Shown here: positions 47,866 through 56,501 of the stretch, one piece after another
Layout of the letters: the number at the start of each line of letters is the position of its first letter
Numbering within the stretch: the first letter of the stretch is position 1
Assembly: GCF_046098205.1 (NCBI RefSeq)
Contig: NZ_JBJURJ010000001.1
Coordinates: 1-64,000, forward strand
Direction: 5' to 3'
DNA from: Paenibacillus_AR mesotrionivorans
GTDB lineage: Bacteria > Bacillota > Bacilli > Paenibacillales > NBRC-103111
Length of the DNA stretch: 64,000 nucleotides
Notes under the pieces: model-generated
The model's input: the letters and a program-made list of their open reading frames with translations, nothing else
Told to the model about the DNA's origin: nothing
Databases searched by the model: none
Program-made: the position numbers and the translations under genes

Positions 47866-49416
47866 TCACTTTTCCAGGATCGCCTGGTGACGCAGCAGCT
47901 CCTTCTGAAGCAAATCCATATCCGGTTTAGCAAGCTCCATCCTGCCGTCTGCCGCCAGCGCTGCGGAGGTTCCCGCCGCATCCCCCAGCATGATCAGGTT
48001 GGGATAGACCCTCATGGCCGACCAGGAATAGGAATCAATGTTCGCCGCATATCCCGGCAGCAGGAGGTTGTCCACATATGGAGTCTGCAGCACCTCATAA
48101 GGAACGTACCAAGGCTCATGCAGCGGATTGGTCAACGCTTCCTGCTTCTGATAGGTATTGGAATCGAAGTTATAGAACCCGACCCCGATCCGCCTGTCAT
48201 AGAAGTCCTGGCCGCCCTTCATCACATCCGCTTCCGTTAAGGCATGAGCCTTGCCGGCCCCCGGTTTATTGAGGGCATGGATGGTTTCCCGCAGGTACAG
48301 GATCTCACCGGCTGCAGGCTCCCCGTTCTCCAGCACCGGCTCCACATTGGCAAACCCCGGCAGCTTGCGGATCATCTCCCAATACTCGGGCTTCTTAAGC
48401 TCCTGCAGCGCCAGCTCCCGTGCTTCCTCCGGGTCCAGTTCCGGAGAGTCGGGATACAGTCCGTTGTCCAGCTCCCGGTCCCGCCACATCTTCCGCCCGT
48501 CCACCTTATAAATGATCATGTGGTTCATCCAAAAGGGTGTTTTGGAGGTATCCGCGCCCACATGGGAATAACCATCCTCTCCGGCATTGTAGGCCTTCAG
48601 CCTGAAGTAGGGGCTGTTCTTGTCATACGCCAGAATTTCCGGGATGGTATACACCTCCCGCCCTCCCCAAAACTGGAAGGAGCCTCTGGTGGAATAGGCC
48701 ACTCCGTTAGCCGTTTTGTTGGGGGCGATAGCGGCGTACGCGTCCACTCCCTTCACCTTGTACATGAGGGTCGCCACCATTTGCAGCTGGTCCTTGCCCG
48801 TATCCTCCCGGCCGGTGGTGTATCCCGCTCCGGTGAGCCGCAGCAGCCGCCCGGTTTCGGAGGCATCGATGAACACCTTAGCCTGCACTGATGCAGCTGT
48901 GCCGCTGAACCGGTACCGGCCATCCTGAGGATCCTTGCGGATTTTGCGGAAGTGCAGTTCCTTCAGGGAGGTGGAGCTCTCCTGGAGGTCCGCCTGAGTG
49001 ATATCCGTCTCATATAGGATCCGGATGCGCCCGGAAGCTTGAGTTTCCCGGGCAAAATAGCTCTCCATCTCCGACGGCGCAAACACAGCCCCCAATGCCT
49101 TCACAAATCTGTACAAAGAGCCTCCCTGGGAGCCCGTGTAATCTGAAGGCAGTCCCGGTGGAAGGCTGGATGGTTTATGATAGTTCAGGTCAAACAGGTT
49201 CTGCCTGCCGGCAGTCATAGTGGAGCCCAATTGGCGTTCAGGCACAATCATCAGCACATCCGCCCGAGGGCTGGAGGACACAGCCGTCAATGCGGCGGAG
49301 ACCGCTTGCGGACCGCCTCCATAGATCACAATCTCATAAGTCACCCCCCGTACCGAGGCGGTGGAAAACAAACCGAACAAGGAGATGATCAGGAATGCGG
49401 ACGCTTTGCGGAGCAT
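47866..49416 (-). CDS. Exported FAD-dependent oxidoreductase
   Basis: A 516-residue protein of the FAD-dependent oxidoreductase 'FAD_oxidored' (PF12831-like) group. Residues 1-24 are a signal peptide (MLRKASAFLIISLFGLFSTA). The FAD dinucleotide fold begins immediately after (YEIVIYGGGPQAVSAALTAV, GxGxxG variant GGGPQ). Further features are AKVFIDASETGRLLRLTGAG, LLLPGYAANIDSYSWSAMRV, and the C-terminal FAD loop LIMLGDAAGTSAALAADGR. Members are found in polysaccharide-utilisation settings but the substrate is unknown. It lies 49 bases after a low-molecular-weight phosphatase gene on the same strand and is followed by the promoter of the 56-residue gene. Confidence 0.83.
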   Translation of the reverse strand: MLRKASAFLIISLFGLFSTASVRGVTYEIVIYGGGPQAVSAALTAVSSSPRADVLMIVPERQLGSTMTAGRQNLFDLNYHKPSSLPPGLPSDYTGSQGGSLYRFVKALGAVFAPSEMESYFARETQASGRIRILYETDITQADLQESSTSLKELHFRKIRKDPQDGRYRFSGTAASVQAKVFIDASETGRLLRLTGAGYTTGREDTGKDQLQMVATLMYKVKGVDAYAAIAPNKTANGVAYSTRGSFQFWGGREVYTIPEILAYDKNSPYFRLKAYNAGEDGYSHVGADTSKTPFWMNHMIIYKVDGRKMWRDRELDNGLYPDSPELDPEEARELALQELKKPEYWEMIRKLPGFANVEPVLENGEPAAGEILYLRETIHALNKPGAGKAHALTEADVMKGGQDFYDRRIGVGFYNFDSNTYQKQEALTNPLHEPWYVPYEVLQTPYVDNLLLPGYAANIDSYSWSAMRVYPNLIMLGDAAGTSAALAADGRMELAKPDMDLLQKELLRHQAILEK

Positions 49417-49465
49417 AAAGGCTGGCTACCTCCAATTGAAATCTTAGGTGTGTGTTTTAAGTCAG

Positions 49466-49936
49466 CTACAGGTTTTCGGCTTGCCGGATATGGGTCAGCA
49501 GCGCCTCGCAGCCTGCATCCACCATTTCGTAAACCTCCTGGAAATTCCCGGTGTAATAAGGGTCGGGCACATCCGTATGCTGCCGTCCCTCCACGTAATC
49601 CATCAAAGGCAGCACCCGGGCAGCATGACCCTCCGGTGCAAACTGCTTCAAGTCCGCTACATTGGCGGCGTCCATAGGCACAATATACTGGTACAGACCA
49701 AAGTCCTGCCCATTCACCTGGCGGGCGGCAATCCCCTTGTCGGAAATGCCGAACTCCTTCAGGATTCCGCGGGTTCCTTCATGGGGCGGTTTGCCGGTAT
49801 GCCAATTGCCGGTTCCGGCGGAGTCCACCCGGATTTTGTCCGCAAGACCCGCCTTCTCCACCTTATTGCGGAATACGGCCTCGGCCATGGGGGAACGGCA
49901 GATGTTGCCCAAACAGACGAACAATATCTGGATCAA
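49466..49936 (-). CDS. Low-molecular-weight protein tyrosine phosphatase
   Basis: A 156-residue phosphatase. The P-loop ILFVCLGNICRSPMAEAVF contains C-x5-R-S with the nucleophilic Cys and phosphate-binding Arg. DSAGTGNWHTGKPPHEGT and the DPYYTG general-acid Asp loop near residue 127 complete the catalytic set. The region LYQYIVPMDAANVADLKQF replaces the usual DxILxMDxxN, a modest deviation. The start is a TTG at 49936 with AGGAGGGATAACC before it. The physiological substrate (for example a protein tyrosine or arginine phosphate) is unknown. It follows the 177-residue gene by 29 bases. Confidence 0.9.
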   Translation of the reverse strand: MIQILFVCLGNICRSPMAEAVFRNKVEKAGLADKIRVDSAGTGNWHTGKPPHEGTRGILKEFGISDKGIAARQVNGQDFGLYQYIVPMDAANVADLKQFAPEGHAARVLPLMDYVEGRQHTDVPDPYYTGNFQEVYEMVDAGCEALLTHIRQAENL

Positions 49937-49965
49937 GGTTATCCCTCCTAGGTCGGCAGTGATAA

Positions 49966-50499
49966 TTAAGACAATTGCTCTAATGTTTTGATCGTATGGG
50001 AAACCAGCTCAGGAAGGTCATCAATCACCGCTTCCGTAAATGTCCGCCCGAACAAAAGCCGGAGGGTATGGCTGACCGTTTCTTTCCCGAAGCCATAGGT
50101 ATGGGTCACTTGCTGCTCCAGCTGATATTGCCCGCCCCATACAGCTTTTACCGCCGCATCCGCTTGTGCACAGACCGATTGCGGGTTTGTTTCCTCGGCG
50201 CCTCTGGCATGGGGGATGTTGGCGATAAACGATACTGTAAGCGAGCAGCCCGCCTCTGCCTTAGACTGCTCCAAAATCTCCGCTGCTATGTTGCGCAGGG
50301 AGGATGAAAGCTCCACCCACGCCGTATACAGGCCTGCGGACGGTTTGGCGCGGAAGGCAATCCGGAAGGTACGGGAGAGAGACGCAAGGTCCACCAGGTC
50401 TTCCCGGGCGGCCACCTGGATGGCGCCGGCCAGATCCCGGTCGTATACCTCCCCCTCCAGCATAACCTTCACATTATCGAATACAGTGGGATCAAACAT
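49966..50499 (-). CDS. Conserved hypothetical protein downstream of ykpA-type gene
   Basis: A 177-residue cytoplasmic protein. The N-terminus MFDPTVFDNVKVMLEGEVYD and segments RTFRIAFRAKPSAGLYTAWV and GCSLTVSFIANIPHARGAEE suggest an alpha/beta fold without catalytic signatures. It ends in a helical region (VIDDLPELVSHTIKTLEQLS). No family is recognised. The ATG shares one base with the ABC-F stop codon (TGATG), so the genes are translationally coupled. A stretch of about 200 residues of similar kind follows many Bacillus ABC-F genes, but its role is unknown. Confidence 0.65.
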   Translation of the reverse strand: MFDPTVFDNVKVMLEGEVYDRDLAGAIQVAAREDLVDLASLSRTFRIAFRAKPSAGLYTAWVELSSSLRNIAAEILEQSKAEAGCSLTVSFIANIPHARGAEETNPQSVCAQADAAVKAVWGGQYQLEQQVTHTYGFGKETVSHTLRLLFGRTFTEAVIDDLPELVSHTIKTLEQLS

Positions 50500-52118
50500 C
50501 AGGAATACAGCTTCTCCCGCTGGCTTTTCACATCATCATTTTCCAGATATTCATCGAATGTCGTCATCATCTTATCGATCATGCCGTTGGGGGTAATCTC
50601 AATGATCCGGTTGGCGATGGTTTGAATGAACTGGTGGTCATGGGAAACGAACAGCATGGTGCCGTCGAAGTCCACCAGACCATTGTTCAGCGCGGTAATG
50701 GATTCCAGATCCAAGTGGTTGGTGGGTTCGTCAAGAATCAGAACATTAGCGGACTGCAGCATCATCCGAGACAGCATACAGCGCACCTTTTCGCCCCCGG
50801 AAAGCACGTTAGCCTTCTTCACCGCTTCTTCACCGGAGAACAGCATCCGTCCCAGGAAGCCGCGGATAAATCCTTCGTCCTGTTCCTTGGAATATTGGCG
50901 CAGCCAATCCACCAGCGTCAGGTCGCATCCGTCGAAGTATTCGGAGTTATCCTTGGGGAAATAAGCTTGGGAGGTGGTGACGCCCCAGCTGAAGGAGCCG
51001 GCATCTGCCTCAAGCTCGCCCGTAATAATTTGGAACAGGGTCGTTTTGGAAAGTCCGTGCGGGCCGACAAAAGCGATCTTGTCTCCCTTGTTGACTGTAA
51101 AGCTGATATTGTCCAGCACCTTCTCGTCGCCGACGGTTTTGGTGAGACCTTCTACTGTCAAGAGCTGCTTGCCTGCTTCCCGTTCAGCCTTGAAATTACA
51201 GTACGGATACTTCCGGTTAGAAGGACGGATATCATCCAGGGTCAGCTTCTCCAGCTGCTTCTTCCGGGAGGTGGCTTGTTTGGACTTGGAGGCATTGGCG
51301 CTGAATCGGCGGATAAATTCCTCCAGCTCCTTGCGCTTCTCCTCCACCTTCTTGTTCTTGTCGGACATGAGCTTCTGGGCCAGTTGGCTGGATTCATACC
51401 AGAAATCATAGTTGCCCACATACATCTGAATCTTGCCGAAGTCAATGTCGGCGATATGGGTACAAACCTGGTTCAGGAAGTGACGGTCATGTGATACTAC
51501 GATAACGGTGCCGTCAAATTTGGCCAGGAAGTTTTCCAGCCAGGTGATGGATTCCAGGTTCAAGTGGTTCGTCGGTTCATCCAGAAGCAGGATGTTCGGG
51601 GTGCCGAACAGGGCCTGGGCCAACAGGACACGGACCTTCTCATTGCCGTCCAGATCACGCATCAGCAGGTCATGCTTATCCTTGCCGATGCCTAAGCCCA
51701 TCAGCAGTTCTGCCGCGTCGGATTCCGCTTCCCAGCCGTTCAGCTCGGCGAAATCGCCTTCCAGCTCAGCTGCACGCATACCATCCTCGTCGGAGAAGTT
51801 CTCCTTCATATAGATAGAGTCCTTCTCGACCATAATCTCATACAGCTTGGAATGGCCCATAATAACCGTCTTCAGAACCTGAACATCATCATATTCATAA
51901 TGGTTCTGCTTCAGGACAGCCATACGCTCGCCCGGGCCGATGGATACCTCACCGGTGCTGGGTTCAATCTCGCCGGAGAGAATTTTCAGGAAGGTGGACT
52001 TACCGGCACCGTTGGCGCCGATCAGGCCGTAACAATTGCCAGGTGTAAACTTGATATTAACCTCATCAAACAGCGCGCGGCTGCCATATCTAAGCGATAC
52101 ATTGCTTACTGTAATCAT
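50499..52118 (-). CDS. ABC-F type ATPase (YkpA/YbiT-like)
   Basis: A 539-residue cytoplasmic protein with two ABC domains joined by a charged ABC-F linker (~240-310, EEKRKELEEFIRRFSANASK). Domain 1 has GANGAGKST, a degenerate signature (DLDGNEKVRVLLAQALFG) and LLLDEPTNHLNLESI. Domain 2 has GPHGLSKTT, LSGGEKVRCMLSRMM and LILDEPTNHLDLESI. The Walker A of domain 2 has Ser in place of the last Gly (GxxGxSKT), which may lower ATPase activity at that site. ABC-F proteins act on the ribosome to resolve stalls or protect it from antibiotics. It is separated from the other ABC-F gene by a 165-bp palindromic element. Confidence 0.9.
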   Translation of the reverse strand: MITVSNVSLRYGSRALFDEVNIKFTPGNCYGLIGANGAGKSTFLKILSGEIEPSTGEVSIGPGERMAVLKQNHYEYDDVQVLKTVIMGHSKLYEIMVEKDSIYMKENFSDEDGMRAAELEGDFAELNGWEAESDAAELLMGLGIGKDKHDLLMRDLDGNEKVRVLLAQALFGTPNILLLDEPTNHLNLESITWLENFLAKFDGTVIVVSHDRHFLNQVCTHIADIDFGKIQMYVGNYDFWYESSQLAQKLMSDKNKKVEEKRKELEEFIRRFSANASKSKQATSRKKQLEKLTLDDIRPSNRKYPYCNFKAEREAGKQLLTVEGLTKTVGDEKVLDNISFTVNKGDKIAFVGPHGLSKTTLFQIITGELEADAGSFSWGVTTSQAYFPKDNSEYFDGCDLTLVDWLRQYSKEQDEGFIRGFLGRMLFSGEEAVKKANVLSGGEKVRCMLSRMMLQSANVLILDEPTNHLDLESITALNNGLVDFDGTMLFVSHDHQFIQTIANRIIEITPNGMIDKMMTTFDEYLENDDVKSQREKLYS

Positions 52119-52215
52119 CCGTCCGTAACCGCCTTTTCATCCATGAAGGAATAGTCATATATTCAAAAGTTTATTGTAGCACAAAATGGGCCTGAAAAAA
52201 AGAAATTTTACGGAT

Positions 52216-52380
52216 TAGGGTGTGTCTTCAAACTCGAGGGGAGCAGATTTAGCTGGATTTTCGTTCCAGGCAAGGCACTTTGGTGCAGGCGTACCGGAGG
52301 GTACGTCAAGCCAAAGTAACGCAGCAAGGAGCGAAAAGACGGTGAAAGCTGCCCTCAAGCGGGTTTGAAGACAGGTCCTA
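52216..52380. mobile_element. 165-bp imperfect palindromic (foldback/MITE-like) element
   Basis: The two ends are inverted repeats of about 80 bases. Left end TAGG-GTGTGTCTTCAAAC matches right end (reversed) TAGG-ACCTGTCTTCAAAC, followed by matching GAGGG, TTTTCG-TCC, ACTTTGG and a central CGTACC/GGTACG pairing. It fills the gap between the ykpA-type and uup-type genes. Its right edge coincides with the stop codon of the uup-type gene, which is the TAG of the terminal TAGG. It may be a mobile foldback element, a structured RNA or a terminator. No transposase or clear target duplication was seen. Confidence 0.65.
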
Positions 52381-54318
52381 GCCGCGTTTTTCCCGCTCTA
52401 TGGCCTCCACTAGCTCGGATAGCTCCGTCCAGCGGGTCATAGCTTCATCCAGCTCCACTTCTTTATCCGATTGTGTCTGGAACAGCTCCTGCACCTTTGC
52501 GGAATCGCTGCCTGACGCTGCCAACTCTCTGCGGATGCGCTCCAGGTCTTCCTCCAGCCCGGCAATCCGTTCCTCGATCCCGTCCCACTCCTTCTGATCC
52601 TTGTAGGATAGCTTGCGGGCACGGCTTTGGGAGGACTGGGTTCCGCTTAGGGAAGTGGCAGTCGATTGAGCCGGGCTTTTGGCTGCAGAAACCGATGATA
52701 CCTCCCGCTCTGCGGCTTCCTGTTCCTTGCGGGTTTCGAGATATTCGGAATAGCTTCCGAGGAACGGAGATACCTCTGCGTCTCCCTCAAAGGCCAGCAG
52801 CTTGTCTGTCACCCGGTCCAGGAAGTACCGGTCATGGGAAACAGCGATTACGGTACCGGGGAATTGCTCCAGATAATCCTCCAGAATGGTCAGGGTCTGA
52901 ATGTCCAGGTCATTGGTGGGTTCGTCCAGGAGCAGCACATTGGGCTCTCCCAGCAGCGTGCGGAGTAGATACAGCCTGCGCTTCTCCCCGCCGGACAGCC
53001 GGCCGATGTAGGTCCATTGCTGCTCCTGGGGGAACATAAACCGCTCCAGCATCTGGGAGGCAGAGACGGTCACGCCGTCGTCCAGCTTGATGGTTTCGGC
53101 AGCTTCGCGGATATATTCCAGAACCCGCTTGTTGGGGTCCAGCTCCTCATTCTCCTGGGTATAATAAGCCATACGGACGGTGCTTCCGGTTTCGATGGTC
53201 CCGCCGTCAGGCTGAAGCTGCCCGGCCAGCATCCGCAGCAGCGTGGTTTTGCCGCTGCCGTTAGGTCCGATAATCCCAATGCGGTCGCCGGGCTGAATCA
53301 AGGCGCTTAAGTCCTTGACCAGGGTCTTGGAACCGTAGGTTTTGGAGACGTTCTCCAGCTCCAGCACCTTTTTGCCCAGCCGGCTGGCCGTTACCTGGAT
53401 CTCCATCGCTTCCTGGGGAGCATCCGGCGTTTGCTTCTGCAGGGCCTCCGCACGATCAATTCTTGCTTTCTGCTTGGTGCTGCGGGCCTGGGCGCCGCGG
53501 CGCAGCCATTCCAGCTCCCGGCGGAGGAGGTTACGTCGTTTATCCTCCGAAGCTGCCTGCATCTCTTCGCGTTCCGCTTTTTTCTCCAGATAGACGGCGT
53601 AATTGCCTTCGTAAGGATAGATGCTGCCCTTGTACAGCTCCAGGATCCGGTTGGCTACCCGGTCCAGGAAATACCGGTCATGGGTTACCAGAAGCAGCGC
53701 TCCCCTATACTTGGACAGCTGTCCCTCCAGCCATTCCGCGGTTTCATTGTCAATATGGTTGGTGGGCTCGTCGAGGATCAGAAGATCCGCCGGATGAATC
53801 AGCGCGGCGGCCAAGGCGACACGTTTCTTTTGACCCCCGGAAAGCTCATTGACATGCTGGGAATAATCCTGGATGCCCAAGCGGGACAGGATGGTTTTGG
53901 CTTGGGTTTCCGCCTCCCAGGCGGAGGAAGCGTCCATGGCCTGCTGGGCGGTGAACAGCCGCTTTTGCTTCTCTGGGTTTTCCGGATCTGCACCCAAGGC
54001 GGCCAAGGCAGCTTCGTAATCGCGGATGATCCGCATGGCGGGCAGATCTCCCCGGAAGATATAGTCCAAGACAGAGATGGCTTCGGTAAACTCCGGGGTC
54101 TGGTCAAGGTAAGCAATACGGAAGCCGCCCGGTTGGATCACTTTTCCTGAATCCGGCGCTTCCAGCCCGGCCAATATCCGCAGCAAGGAGGATTTGCCCG
54201 TGCCGTTAACGCCGATGAGCCCGATCCGCTGGCGTTCGGCAACGCTGAAGGATATCTGGTTGAACAGCACCTTCACGCCATAGGATTTGCTGAGATTTTC
54301 TGCTGTAAGGACATTCAT
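52378..54318 (-). CDS. ABC-F type ATPase (Uup-like)
   Basis: A 646-residue duplicated ABC ATPase. Domain 1 has GVNGTGKSS, LSGGQKKRVALAAALIHPAD and LLILDEPTNHIDNETA. Domain 2 has GPNGSGKTT, LSGGEKRRLYLLRTLLGEPN and LLLDEPTNDLDIQT. Both sites look complete. The linker (DKRRNLLRRELEWLRRGAQA) and the C-terminal coiled coil (residues ~560-646, DQKEWDGIEERIAGLEEDLE) are Uup hallmarks. Uup-type proteins act in ribosome biogenesis, branched DNA binding and transposon excision control. The gene begins one base after the M42 peptidase stop codon. The stop codon lies inside the terminal repeat of the 165-bp element. Confidence 0.92.
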   Translation of the reverse strand: MNVLTAENLSKSYGVKVLFNQISFSVAERQRIGLIGVNGTGKSSLLRILAGLEAPDSGKVIQPGGFRIAYLDQTPEFTEAISVLDYIFRGDLPAMRIIRDYEAALAALGADPENPEKQKRLFTAQQAMDASSAWEAETQAKTILSRLGIQDYSQHVNELSGGQKKRVALAAALIHPADLLILDEPTNHIDNETAEWLEGQLSKYRGALLLVTHDRYFLDRVANRILELYKGSIYPYEGNYAVYLEKKAEREEMQAASEDKRRNLLRRELEWLRRGAQARSTKQKARIDRAEALQKQTPDAPQEAMEIQVTASRLGKKVLELENVSKTYGSKTLVKDLSALIQPGDRIGIIGPNGSGKTTLLRMLAGQLQPDGGTIETGSTVRMAYYTQENEELDPNKRVLEYIREAAETIKLDDGVTVSASQMLERFMFPQEQQWTYIGRLSGGEKRRLYLLRTLLGEPNVLLLDEPTNDLDIQTLTILEDYLEQFPGTVIAVSHDRYFLDRVTDKLLAFEGDAEVSPFLGSYSEYLETRKEQEAAEREVSSVSAAKSPAQSTATSLSGTQSSQSRARKLSYKDQKEWDGIEERIAGLEEDLERIRRELAASGSDSAKVQELFQTQSDKEVELDEAMTRWTELSELVEAIEREKRG

Positions 54319-55404
54319 TTAGGCAATCGGCTCCTTTTCCGGCTGATCCTCCGGCTCCAGCACATATGCGGCCAGAAGCGAGATGGTGTTCATCAAGGCA
54401 TCGCGGTGGGTACGCTCCATAGAGTGGGAAGCATGGACGCCCGGCCCGATTAATGCGGCTTTGAGGTTATTGCCGCCGCGCATAGCAGCCGACGCATCCG
54501 ATCCGTATTGGGGATAGATATCCACCGCAAACCGCAGACCGTCCCGTTCCGCCAGCTGGATGAGGCGTGTGGTCATGGCGTAATCGTAAGGGCCGGAGGA
54601 ATCCTTGGCACAGATGGATACATCCTGCTCCGTGCAGCTCAGGTCATCACCCATCGCCCCCATATCTACAGCGATCAGCTCTCCCACGTCGGAAGGCATG
54701 TACGCAGCACCGTGTCCTACCTCCTCGTAAGAGGTAATGATCAGCTTCAGCGTCTTATGGGGTTTGTTTCCCGTCCGGGCTATCAGCTCCGCCAAGCCGA
54801 ACAAACAGGCCACTCCCGCTTTGTCATCCAGGTGCCGGGATTTAATAAAGCCGTTCTCCAGAATGCGGGTTCTGGGATCAAAGGAGATATAGTCCCCGTT
54901 GCGAATGCCCAGCTCCGTCACTCCAGCCTTGTTTGTCACCAGCGCATCCAGCCGGATCTCGAGATTTTCCTCCTCCCGCTTCTGGTCTCTTGCGTTTTTA
55001 TACACATGGACAGAAGGTGCGGTTGTGAGGATTGTGCCTGTGCAGGTGGTGCCGCTGCGGGTATGAACCGTACAATATTCTCCCTCAATGGAGTTCATGT
55101 CGTAACCGCCAACAGGGGTAAACCGCAGGGTGCCAGAACTCTTCACGGCGCGGACCATGGCGCCAAGAGTATCCACATGGGCGGTTAAGGCAAGGGTACC
55201 TGTTCCTTCTTCACCAGGGATGGTGATGATGCAGGCTTGTTTCGGTGTACGCTCCACCGCCCAGCCCAGCCTGGCCGCCTCCGTCTCCACCCGGAGCAGC
55301 ACTTCGTGACAGAAGCCGCTGGGGCTGGGGATAGCCAATAAATCCTGCAGCATGGCCAGCACATAATCGGCATCAATGTAGTTTATGTAGGGTTTCGTTA
55401 TCAT
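54319..55404 (-). CDS. M42-family metalloaminopeptidase
   Basis: A 361-residue co-catalytic zinc peptidase of the M42 (glutamyl aminopeptidase/PepA/FrvX) type. Metal ligands and catalytic residues are visible: LTAHVDTLGAMVRA (His, catalytic Asp), SRHLDDKAGVACLFGLAELI (bridging Asp), ITSYEEVGHGAAYMP (catalytic Glu and metal Glu), IAVDMGAMG (Asp) and HASHSMERTHRD (His). The segment LLAIPSPSGF is the usual N-terminal motif. The protein forms tetrahedral oligomers and removes N-terminal residues from short peptides in the cytoplasm. The ATG at 55404 is preferred; a TTG start eight codons earlier is also possible. It runs directly into the uup-type gene with no intervening bases. Confidence 0.9.
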   Translation of the reverse strand: MITKPYINYIDADYVLAMLQDLLAIPSPSGFCHEVLLRVETEAARLGWAVERTPKQACIITIPGEEGTGTLALTAHVDTLGAMVRAVKSSGTLRFTPVGGYDMNSIEGEYCTVHTRSGTTCTGTILTTAPSVHVYKNARDQKREEENLEIRLDALVTNKAGVTELGIRNGDYISFDPRTRILENGFIKSRHLDDKAGVACLFGLAELIARTGNKPHKTLKLIITSYEEVGHGAAYMPSDVGELIAVDMGAMGDDLSCTEQDVSICAKDSSGPYDYAMTTRLIQLAERDGLRFAVDIYPQYGSDASAAMRGGNNLKAALIGPGVHASHSMERTHRDALMNTISLLAAYVLEPEDQPEKEPIA

Positions 55405-55477
55405 AAAATGTATCCCGCCTCTCAAAAGGTTCCCAGCTTCTCATTGTACACCAGATCGGCTCTAATTCCTACGGACA

Positions 55478-55521
55478 ACAAAAACAGGAACCGAATAGTG
55501 GGCTTCCCCGTCCGGTTCCTG
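55478..55521 (-). terminator. Terminator after the 89-residue gene
   Basis: CAGGAACCG and CGGTTCCTG pair across a 19-base loop, followed by TTTTTG on the minus strand, between the 89-residue gene and the M42 peptidase gene. Confidence 0.85.
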
Positions 55522-55541
55522 CTTGATTGTTGTATGGGAGA

Positions 55542-55811
55542 TCAAGAAACTGCCTGGGCAGCAGCCGCTGCCTTCTTCTTCTTCAATGCGGCAATCCCCT
55601 GCGCCGTAATTTTGGCCATATAATGGGAGCCTTCGGATTGAAACCGGATCAGGCGGTTTTCAGCCAAGTATTCAAGGGCGAAGAATTTCTCAGGATTCAT
55701 CTCTTCCCACGTTTTCGGAATCATGGCCTTGCGGCCTTTTTCTACCAGATGAAAGGAATACAGCTCCTGCAATACTTCTTCACGGATTTTAGCGCGCTTT
55801 AGAGATGCCAT
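55542..55811 (-). CDS. Small winged-helix-like conserved hypothetical protein
   Basis: An 89-residue protein. The opening MASLKRAKIREEVLQELYSF and the body (MNPEKFFALEYLAENRLIRF, GSHYMAKITAQGIAALKKKK) have the helix-turn-helix-wing rhythm of small transcription factors, with a C-terminal Lys/Ala-rich helix. A DNA-binding role is likely but unproven. AAGGAG precedes the ATG by 11 bases. A near-perfect dyad (AATACCT ... AGGTATT, 55878-55896) lies about 67 bases upstream and may be its own operator. It is a single-gene unit. Confidence 0.72.
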   Translation of the reverse strand: MASLKRAKIREEVLQELYSFHLVEKGRKAMIPKTWEEMNPEKFFALEYLAENRLIRFQSEGSHYMAKITAQGIAALKKKKAAAAAQAVS

Positions 55812-55877
55812 GGTGGCTCACACTCCTTCAAGGGTCGGTTGTCTTATATTTCCAATTGCTTCGGTCTTGCGTTATTC

Positions 55878-55896
55878 AAATACCTTAATTAGGTAT
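55878..55896. promoter_or_regulatory. Dyad upstream of the small winged-helix gene
   Basis: AATACCT-TAATT-AGGTATT is a perfect seven-base inverted repeat about 67 bases upstream of the 89-residue gene. The rest of the 350-base gap 55812-56161 is A/T-rich, with no other gene-like signal apart from the Dabb terminator. Confidence 0.45.
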
Positions 55897-56069
55897 TAAC
55901 CAGCTTCTTATCTTATGAAACACTTTTGCTAAAAAAAATTGAAACTGGCTTCATCTGGGTTATTTTTATTAATATTTAATTTATAAACTTTATCGTTTAC
56001 TAAGTATTATAAATACATAATAACAATTTCCTATCCCCCCGTCAAACATTAATTTGAAAGGAAATGAAT

Positions 56070-56106
56070 GAAAAAAAGACGCCTCCCGGCTTTCCGGAAG
56101 ACGTCT
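56070..56106 (-). terminator. Terminator after the Dabb-domain gene
   Basis: AGACG and CGTCT with an inner CCGG-CTTT-CCGG stem are followed by seven T residues on the minus strand. Confidence 0.82.
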
Positions 56107-56161
56107 GGCGGATATCGGACACAAGCATGCAAAACCTGACTCCAGCTTGTTTTTTCTGCGG

Positions 56162-56452
56162 TTAATCGACAATAAAATCAACGGCCACCGCCGCTTGCCG
56201 CACGGTTGCGATGTAGCTGCTGACCTCTACATGATACGGATGCACCTGATATGCATTCATGTCATCCAGACTTTCGAAGGTCGTAATCAAAGCCAAATCG
56301 TAAGAACGTTCCGAACGGACTACGTCGATGCCAACCTCGATCTCCAGCAGCTGGGGTACCCGGCCTTTTAAGCTGAGCAGCTTATCCTTCACTTCCTGGA
56401 GCTTGTCCGGGGCCGGATCAGCCAATTTGAACAGCACTACATGGCGCAGCAT
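56162..56452 (-). CDS. Dabb (stress-responsive alpha/beta barrel) domain protein
   Basis: A 96-residue protein of the dimeric alpha/beta barrel fold. It starts LRHVVLFKLADPAPDKLQEV, continues VPQLLEIEVGIDVVRSERSY, and has DLALITTFESLDDMNAYQVH with PYHVEVSSYIATVRQAAVAV, matching the stress-responsive Dabb family (Cys/His or aromatic-rich, non-catalytic or cyclase-like). The role is unknown, often stress-linked. An AGGAGAGATGTGGA site precedes the ATG. It lies 49 bases past the end of the FHA gene on the same strand and may be read through from the Tad operon. Confidence 0.85.
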   Translation of the reverse strand: MLRHVVLFKLADPAPDKLQEVKDKLLSLKGRVPQLLEIEVGIDVVRSERSYDLALITTFESLDDMNAYQVHPYHVEVSSYIATVRQAAVAVDFIVD

Positions 56453-56501
56453 TCCACATCTCTCCTCTTGGATTATCCTTAAGGGGGATTATACCACGCG
56501 G

